A stretch of 64,000 bases of DNA. It comes from Mycobacterium sp. GTDB taxonomy: Bacteria > Actinomycetota > Actinomycetes > Mycobacteriales > Mycobacteriaceae. Both the position numbers and the translations under genes were made by a program. The stretch is from contig NZ_PKEK01000071.1 in NCBI RefSeq assembly GCF_002863225.1, positions 1-64,000 on the forward strand, read 5' to 3'. Position 1 is the stretch's first letter; each line of letters begins with the position of its first letter. The notes below the pieces were generated by a model. That model saw only the letters and a program-made list of their open reading frames with translations. It had not been told where the DNA came from and ran no database searches. Shown here in pieces: positions 59,388 through 64,000 of the stretch.

Positions 59388-59852
59388 ATGGCCGCCGAAC
59401 TGGTCGCAGTGATCGCGGTGCTGAGCGCCGCGGTGGTCTACGGCACCGACGTGTTCTGCGCTGCCGTGCAACGGCCGGCGCTCGCTGAGGTCGACGACGC
59501 GGTTCTGCTCGCGGTGATGGGCAACATCCATCGTTACGGTGACACGCGGATGCCGGTGCCGGGCGTGCTCGGTCTGGTCGCGGCGGCCACCAGCACCGCG
59601 CTTTTCGCGATGTCGGGTCGCTGGACGCAGGCCGGGGCGGCCGGCGGTGCGGTCGGTCTGCTCGTGGTGTGGCTGGTGATCTACCTGCGGGTGAGCGCCC
59701 CGATCAATCGCCAACTGACCGCTGCGGTGGACCGTTCCGAGACGATCGCGAATGTTCGCGCGCTGCAACAAAAGTGGGACGCTGTCATCAACGTGAGGGC
59801 AGCCCTGCAAGGACTGGCGGTCGCATCCCTGTGTGCGACGCTGCTGATGTGA
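59388..59852 (+). CDS. DUF1772-like four-helix membrane protein
   Basis: 154 aa from ATG 59388 with AGGAGG nine bases upstream. Four hydrophobic helices (LVAVIAVLSAAVVYGTDVF; VLGLVAAATSTALFAM; AAGGAVGLLVVWLVIYLRV; ALQGLAVASLCATLLM) with APINRQLTAAVDRSETI between helices 3 and 4, the DUF1772 pattern. Function unknown; likely repressed by the divergent TetR and co-transcribed with the nitroreductase gene 11 bp on. Confidence 0.78.
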   Translation: MAAELVAVIAVLSAAVVYGTDVFCAAVQRPALAEVDDAVLLAVMGNIHRYGDTRMPVPGVLGLVAAATSTALFAMSGRWTQAGAAGGAVGLLVVWLVIYLRVSAPINRQLTAAVDRSETIANVRALQQKWDAVINVRAALQGLAVASLCATLLM

Positions 59853-59863
59853 AAGGTTGAAAC

Positions 59864-60220
59864 ATGGTCAACAATGTCGCGAGACTCCTCATGCGGGCGG
59901 CCCCGCTGTTCAACGCGCCCGTCGCGGCGATCGCCGCTTCGCCCCGGTTCGGAAAGCTGCTGCGGCGCAACGTCACGATGATCAGCTACACCGGACGACG
60001 GTCGGGACGGACGTTCAGCATCCCGGTGGCCTACCGTCGTCGCGGCGACGAGGTCGAGGTCGGCGCAAACCTGCCCGACGCCAAAACCTGGTGGCGCAAT
60101 TTCGTCGGCGAAGGCGGTCCCGTGACCCTGACGCTGGACGGGACCGAACGCGCGGGGCACGCCGTTGCCCACCGCGACGCCGACGGCCGGGTGACGATTC
60201 GTATTCGCCTGTCGCGCTAG
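59864..60220 (+). CDS. Deazaflavin (F420)-dependent nitroreductase family protein
   Basis: 118 aa. Split beta-barrel motif MISYTGRRSGRTFSIPVAYR, then DAKTWWRNFVGEGGPVTLTL with the WWRN element, the signature of the Ddn family (PF04075). Such enzymes use F420H2 to reduce quinones and nitro drugs such as pretomanid. Short but complete. Confidence 0.85.
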   Translation: MVNNVARLLMRAAPLFNAPVAAIAASPRFGKLLRRNVTMISYTGRRSGRTFSIPVAYRRRGDEVEVGANLPDAKTWWRNFVGEGGPVTLTLDGTERAGHAVAHRDADGRVTIRIRLSR

Positions 60221-60225
60221 CGAAC

Positions 60226-61767
60226 TCACTCGGCCTGATAGCGCGGGAAGACCCCGCTCGGTGCCGGCAGCGCCGTGCCGGGCCGCAACCGTGTGCCGAT
60301 CGAGTCGAAGCCGCGCTGCTCGGGTGACTGGCCGAGCAGGTCGAGCAGCTTGGCGGCCGAATCCGGCATCACCGGCTGAACCAGCAGCGCTGCGATGCGC
60401 ACCGCCTCACAGGTCGTGTAGAGCACCGTCGCGAAACGCGCGTGGTCGGCCTCGGCGTCGCTCTTGCGCAGTACCCACGGCTCCTGCGCCGAGAAGTACC
60501 GGTTAGCCGCACCGAGCATCAGCCAGATCGCCTCCAGCGCGAGATGCATGGCCTGGTTGTCGAATTCGGCGCGCACCTTGGCCAGCAGGCCGTCGGCGAG
60601 GGCGAGCAATTCGTTGTCGTCAGCGCTGAACTCCGCGGGTGTCGGCACCACGCCGTCGAGGTTCTTGGCGATCATCGACAGCGACCGCTGGGCCAGGTTG
60701 CCCAGCTCGTTGGCCAGGTCGGCGTTGATCCGGCTGACGATCGCGTCCTCGCTGTAGCTGCCGTCCTGGCCGAAAGGCACCTCGCGCAGCAGGAAGTACC
60801 GCACCTGGTCCACCCCGAAGGTGTCGACCAAAGTGTTCGGATCGACGATGTTGCCGACCGACTTGCTCATCTTCTCGCCCTTGTTGAGCAGGAATCCGTG
60901 CGCGAAAACCCGGCGCGGCAACGGGATTCCCGCCGACATCAGAAATGCCGGCCAGTAGACGGTGTGGAACCGGATGATGTCCTTGCCGATCATGTGCAGA
61001 TCGGCCGGCCAATAGCGTTGGAACAGTTCCGATTCGGTGTCGGGAAAGCCGACGCCGGTCAGATAGTTCGTCAGCGCGTCGACCCAGACGTACATGACGT
61101 GGTCGGGATGGTCGGGCACCTTCACGCCCCAGTCGAATGACGTGCGCGAGATGGACAGGTCGCGCAGACCGCCCGAGACGAAGCTGACCACCTCGTTGCG
61201 CCGCACCTCCGGAGCGATGAAGTCGGGGTGGGCGTCATAGTGCGCCAACAACTTCTCGGTATAGGCGGACAGCCGGAAGAAAAAGGTCTGTTCCTCGGTC
61301 CAGGTCACCGGGGTGCCGGTCTCGACGGCGATCCGGGCGCCGTCGACGAGGGCGGTCTCCGACTCGACGAAGAAGCGCTCGTCGCGCACCGAGTACCAGC
61401 CCGAGTAGCTGTCCAGATAGATGTCGCCGGCGGCGGCCATCCGGCGCCAGATCTCCTTGGACGCCTCGTGGTGGTCGGCGTCGGTGGTGCGGATGAACCG
61501 GTCGAAGGAGATGTTGAGCTTCGTCTGGAGGCGCTGGAACACATCGGAGTTTCGCCGGGCCAGGTCGGCGGTCGGAATGCCCTGCGCCGCGGCCGTCTCG
61601 ACCATCTTGAGGCCGTGCTCGTCGGTTCCGGTGAGGAAGCGGACGTCGAAGCCGTCGAGGCGTTTGAACCGGGCGATCGCGTCGGTGGCGATGTACTCGT
61701 AGGCATGCCCGACGTGCGGGTCACCGTTGGGGTACGTGATCGCGGTGGTGACGTAGTACGGCTTCAT
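60226..61767 (-). CDS. metG: Methionyl-tRNA synthetase
   Basis: 513 aa. HIGH-type motif in TYPNGDPHVGHAYEY near residue 20, KMSKS at 299-303 (KGEKMSKSVGN), and an anticodon-binding C-terminal helical domain. The CP zinc knuckle is reduced, with no CxxC visible, as in the short MetRS1 class. Essential for translation; matches Rv1007c. Divergent from tatD. Confidence 0.95.
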   Translation of the reverse strand: MKPYYVTTAITYPNGDPHVGHAYEYIATDAIARFKRLDGFDVRFLTGTDEHGLKMVETAAAQGIPTADLARRNSDVFQRLQTKLNISFDRFIRTTDADHHEASKEIWRRMAAAGDIYLDSYSGWYSVRDERFFVESETALVDGARIAVETGTPVTWTEEQTFFFRLSAYTEKLLAHYDAHPDFIAPEVRRNEVVSFVSGGLRDLSISRTSFDWGVKVPDHPDHVMYVWVDALTNYLTGVGFPDTESELFQRYWPADLHMIGKDIIRFHTVYWPAFLMSAGIPLPRRVFAHGFLLNKGEKMSKSVGNIVDPNTLVDTFGVDQVRYFLLREVPFGQDGSYSEDAIVSRINADLANELGNLAQRSLSMIAKNLDGVVPTPAEFSADDNELLALADGLLAKVRAEFDNQAMHLALEAIWLMLGAANRYFSAQEPWVLRKSDAEADHARFATVLYTTCEAVRIAALLVQPVMPDSAAKLLDLLGQSPEQRGFDSIGTRLRPGTALPAPSGVFPRYQAE

Positions 61768-61801
61768 CGCCTCATACCTTATTTGCCGGGCAACTTATGG
61801 T

Positions 61802-62647
61802 GTGCGCGTGAGTTCCAAACGTCCGCCGCCGCCCGCCCCGCCGCGGCTGGGTCCGTTGATCGACGCGCACACCCACCTGGATGCCTGCGGCGCGACGGAT
61901 GCTGATGACGTGCGGGCGATCGTGGACCGCGCGGCGGCGGTCGGGGTGACGGCGGTGGTCACCATCGCCGACGACCTGGCGGCGGCGCGCTGGGCAACCC
62001 AGGCCGCTGATTGGGACGCCCGGGTTTACGCCGCGGTGGCGCTGCATCCCACCCGCGCGGACGCGTTGACCGAGGACGCCCGCGCCGAGATCGAGCGGCT
62101 GGCCGCCCACCCACGGGTGGTGGCGGTCGGGGAGACCGGCATGGACCTGTTCTGGCCCGGGAAGCTCGACGGTTGCGCCGACCCGGCCGTGCAGCGGGAG
62201 GCATTCGCCTGGCACATCGACCTGGCCAAGCGAACCGGGAAACCGCTGATGATCCACAACCGCGACGCCGACGCCGACGTGCTCGACGTGCTGCGGGCCG
62301 AGGGAGCCCCGGAAACCGTGATCTTCCACTGTTTTTCGTCGGGCGCGGAACTGGCGCGGGCCTGCGCCGACGCCGGCTGGATGGTCAGCCTGTCCGGGAC
62401 GGTGAGCTTCAAGAACGCCCACGCGCTGCGCGAAGCCGTCCCGCTGGTGCCGACCGGGCAGCTCCTGGTCGAGACCGACGCGCCGTTTCTGACCCCCCAC
62501 CCGTACCGCGGCGCGCCCAACGAGCCGTACTGCCTGCCCTACACCGCGCGGGCGCTGGCCGAGTTGATCGGACGGCCCGCCGAGGACGTGGCCGAGATCA
62601 CTACGGACAACGCGCGGCGCGCCTACCGGCTGGCACCCGAGGGTTAA
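61802..62647 (+). CDS. tatD: TatD-family metal-dependent DNase
   Basis: 281 aa from GTG 61802 (GTG 61808 also possible). Metal motifs: LIDAHTHLDACG (HxH), VVAVGETGMDLFW (Glu), LMIHNRDADAD (His), VIFHCFSSGAE (His) and LLVETDAPFLTP (Asp). TatD nucleases take part in DNA repair and turnover. First gene before the rpfB leader. Confidence 0.93.
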   Translation: MRVSSKRPPPPAPPRLGPLIDAHTHLDACGATDADDVRAIVDRAAAVGVTAVVTIADDLAAARWATQAADWDARVYAAVALHPTRADALTEDARAEIERLAAHPRVVAVGETGMDLFWPGKLDGCADPAVQREAFAWHIDLAKRTGKPLMIHNRDADADVLDVLRAEGAPETVIFHCFSSGAELARACADAGWMVSLSGTVSFKNAHALREAVPLVPTGQLLVETDAPFLTPHPYRGAPNEPYCLPYTARALAELIGRPAEDVAEITTDNARRAYRLAPEG

Positions 62648-62782
62648 AACTCGGTTAATGTGACCGGGGTCGAGTTGCCGTCCCCTTGGCTATTCGTTAC
62701 CTTCCTGTTATCGAAACGGTGGGGGCCCCAGAGGCCCCCTTTTATCTGTCACTCATGTGGTCGAGGTCGGGATACACGCGCG
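62648..62782 (+). promoter_or_regulatory. rpfB 5' leader (RNA switch region)
   Basis: The 135 bp between the tatD stop and the rpfB start hold no gene and contain a strong hairpin-plus-T-tract. In M. tuberculosis the rpfB-ksgA-ispE mRNA has a regulatory leader that can terminate early, linking resuscitation and ribosome maturation. The same layout here, with ksgA after rpfB, supports conservation. Transcription start is not visible. Confidence 0.65.
62721..62743 (+). terminator. Intrinsic terminator in the rpfB leader
   Basis: GGGGGCC (62721-62727), loop CCAGA, GGCCCCC (62733-62739), then TTTT and further T-rich bases. A perfect 7-bp all-G/C stem with a T tract is rare in mycobacteria and, 40 bp before a start codon, acts most likely as an attenuator. 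Confidence 0.85.
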
Positions 62783-63910
62783 TTGAATGTAATTACGAAA
62801 CTCCATCAGGCTCCTTCCCCGGCTCTGCGCTATCTCGTCGCGGGCCTTCTGCTGGTCTTGGCCTTCGCCGGCGCCTTCGCGGTCGCCGACTACAAGACCG
62901 TGACGCTGAGTGTCGACGGCACCGCGATGAACGTGACCACGATGAAGTCGCGGGTGATCGACATCATCAAGGAGAACGGGTTCACCGTCACCGACCGTGA
63001 CGACCTGTACCCCGCTGCCGGTGAGAAAGTCCCGAACGCGGCCAACATCGTGTTGCGGCGCAGCCGTCCGCTGCAGATCTCGCTGGACGGCCAGAACACC
63101 AAGCAGGTGTGGACCACAGCCTCGACCGTCGACGAGGCGCTCGCCCAGCTGGCCATGACCGACACCGCGCCGGCCGCGGCGTCGCGCGGCAGTCGTGTCC
63201 CGCTGGCTGGCATGTCCCTGCCCGTCGTCAGTGCCAAGACCGTCGAGCTCGACGACGGCGGCGCGGTGCGCAATGTCCATCTGGCTGCCGCCCGGGTCGG
63301 CGAACTGCTGGCCAACCTCGGCGTGCCGCTGGAGCAGAGCGACCACGTGACGCCCGTCGCCGCGGCGCCGGTGATCGACGGCATGCACATCCAGGTGATC
63401 CGCAACCGGATCGAAAAGATCACCGAGCGGGTGCCGCTGGACCCGCCGCGGCGGCGAATCGAAGACCCGCAGATGAACATGAGCAAAGAGATCGTCGAGG
63501 ACAAAGGCGCCGCCGGCAGTCAGGACATGACCTACGCGGTGTCCAAGGTCAACGGCATCGAGACCGGTCGCCTGCCGGTGGCCAGCCACGTCATCACGCC
63601 CGCCCGCGACGCGGTCGTCCGCGTCGGCACCAAGCCGGGCACCGAGGTGCCGAACGTCGGCAACGGCCAGATCTGGGATGCCATTTCACGTTGTGAGGCC
63701 GGCGGCAACTGGGCGATCAACACCGGGAACGGGTACTACGGCGGGGTGCAGTTCGACCAGAGCACATGGGAGCGCAACGGCGGCCTGCGGTTCGCCCCGC
63801 GAGCAGACATGGCGTCGCGCGAAGAGCAGATCGCCGTCGCCGAGGTGACCCGCGCCCGTCAGGGCTGGGGAGCCTGGCCGGTCTGCAGCGGAAGAGCTGG
63901 TGCGCGCTGA
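62783..63910 (+). CDS. rpfB: Resuscitation-promoting factor RpfB
   Basis: 375 aa from TTG 62783, the first plausible start before the signal/anchor segment (YLVAGLLLVLAFAGAFAVAD). Three DUF348 repeats (KTVTLSVDGTAMNVTT; RPLQISLDGQNTKQVWTT; KTVELDDGGAVRNVHL) are followed by a G5 domain (RNRIEKITERVPLD) and the C-terminal transglycosylase-like Rpf domain with catalytic Glu in SRCEAGGNWAINTGNGYYGG. It cleaves peptidoglycan with RipA to wake dormant cells. The stop overlaps ksgA. Confidence 0.95.
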   Translation: MNVITKLHQAPSPALRYLVAGLLLVLAFAGAFAVADYKTVTLSVDGTAMNVTTMKSRVIDIIKENGFTVTDRDDLYPAAGEKVPNAANIVLRRSRPLQISLDGQNTKQVWTTASTVDEALAQLAMTDTAPAAASRGSRVPLAGMSLPVVSAKTVELDDGGAVRNVHLAAARVGELLANLGVPLEQSDHVTPVAAAPVIDGMHIQVIRNRIEKITERVPLDPPRRRIEDPQMNMSKEIVEDKGAAGSQDMTYAVSKVNGIETGRLPVASHVITPARDAVVRVGTKPGTEVPNVGNGQIWDAISRCEAGGNWAINTGNGYYGGVQFDQSTWERNGGLRFAPRADMASREEQIAVAEVTRARQGWGAWPVCSGRAGAR

Positions 63911-64000
63911 CCATCCAGTTGCTTGGGCGCACCGAAATCCGGCGGTTGGCCAAGGAACTCGATTTCCGGCCGCGTAAATCGCTGGGGCAGAACTTCGTTC
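63907..64000 (+). CDS. ksgA: rRNA small-subunit dimethyladenosine transferase KsgA, 5' end only
   Basis: The visible frame reads LTIQLLGRTEIRRLAKELDF then RPRKSLGQNFV, the KsgA/RsmA N-terminus; it runs off the window. It dimethylates A1518/A1519 of 16S rRNA. The start is uncertain: CTG 63907, TTG 63919 or an upstream codon overlapping rpfB. It is co-transcribed with rpfB. Confidence 0.85.
   Translation, partial: MTIQLLGRTEIRRLAKELDFRPRKSLGQNFV

Overview
The window is from a Mycobacterium chromosome, probably a slow-growing species. Evidence: high-GC codon use with many GTG/TTG starts; the order rpmF-mprA-mprB-pepD-moaB-mscL, then SAF protein-ruc, fthC/galU-moeA(glp)-rimJ-glpR, and pat-lipoprotein-alkB-pmt/rsmI-pabB-metG/tatD-rpfB-ksgA, which is the order I know from the M. 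tuberculosis Rv0979A-Rv1010 region; and a giant PGRS glycine-rich protein. Assignments are by reading the translated sequence and recalling families; no search was run.

Layout. 1-720: a small phage- or plasmid-like remnant, an excisionase-type HTH gene divergent from a Cro/C1 repressor across a perfect 15-bp inverted repeat. 857-6014: core block rpmF, the MprAB envelope-stress two-component system and its protease PepD, moaB, a 44-aa protein, and mscL. 6113-7285: SAF-domain protein and the redox chaperone Ruc with a CIRCE operator. 7526-12859: a 1777-aa PGRS protein that has a signal peptide instead of a PE domain. 12860-15683: small secreted, DoxX/MarR and PE-PPE-type hydrolase genes. 15810-20593: fthC, galU, moeA/glp, rimJ, glpR/sepX and tRNA-Ala(CGC).

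20656-47596 is accessory relative to the M. tuberculosis order. It starts with an AT-richer lipoprotein locus right after the tRNA. It then holds a secreted chitin-binding-like protein, a TetR/P450 pair, a KmtR-type regulator with its cation exporter, an arsenic locus (ArsR, ArsI/CadI, ACR3), PhoU, a PAS protein and a GAF-GGDEF-EAL protein. From 34.0 to 46.9 kb lies a two-armed catabolic cluster bounded by two TetR genes: P450, amidohydrolase and two M24-fold proteins on one arm; P450, crotonase, fused CoA-transferase, SDR and a broken kinase gene on the other. The arms converge and overlap.

47.6-64.0 kb returns to core genes: methyltransferase, the cNMP-dependent acetyltransferase Pat, tandem lipoproteins, AlkB, protein O-mannosyltransferase and rsmI. 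The rsmI translation start lies in the last of three tandem 57-bp MIRU-like repeats, each carrying a ribosome binding site and start codon. Then come pabB, an ECF41-type sigma factor with its oxidoreductase and a readable ECF41 promoter, metG, tatD, and rpfB behind a leader with a strong intrinsic terminator. ksgA runs off the window end.
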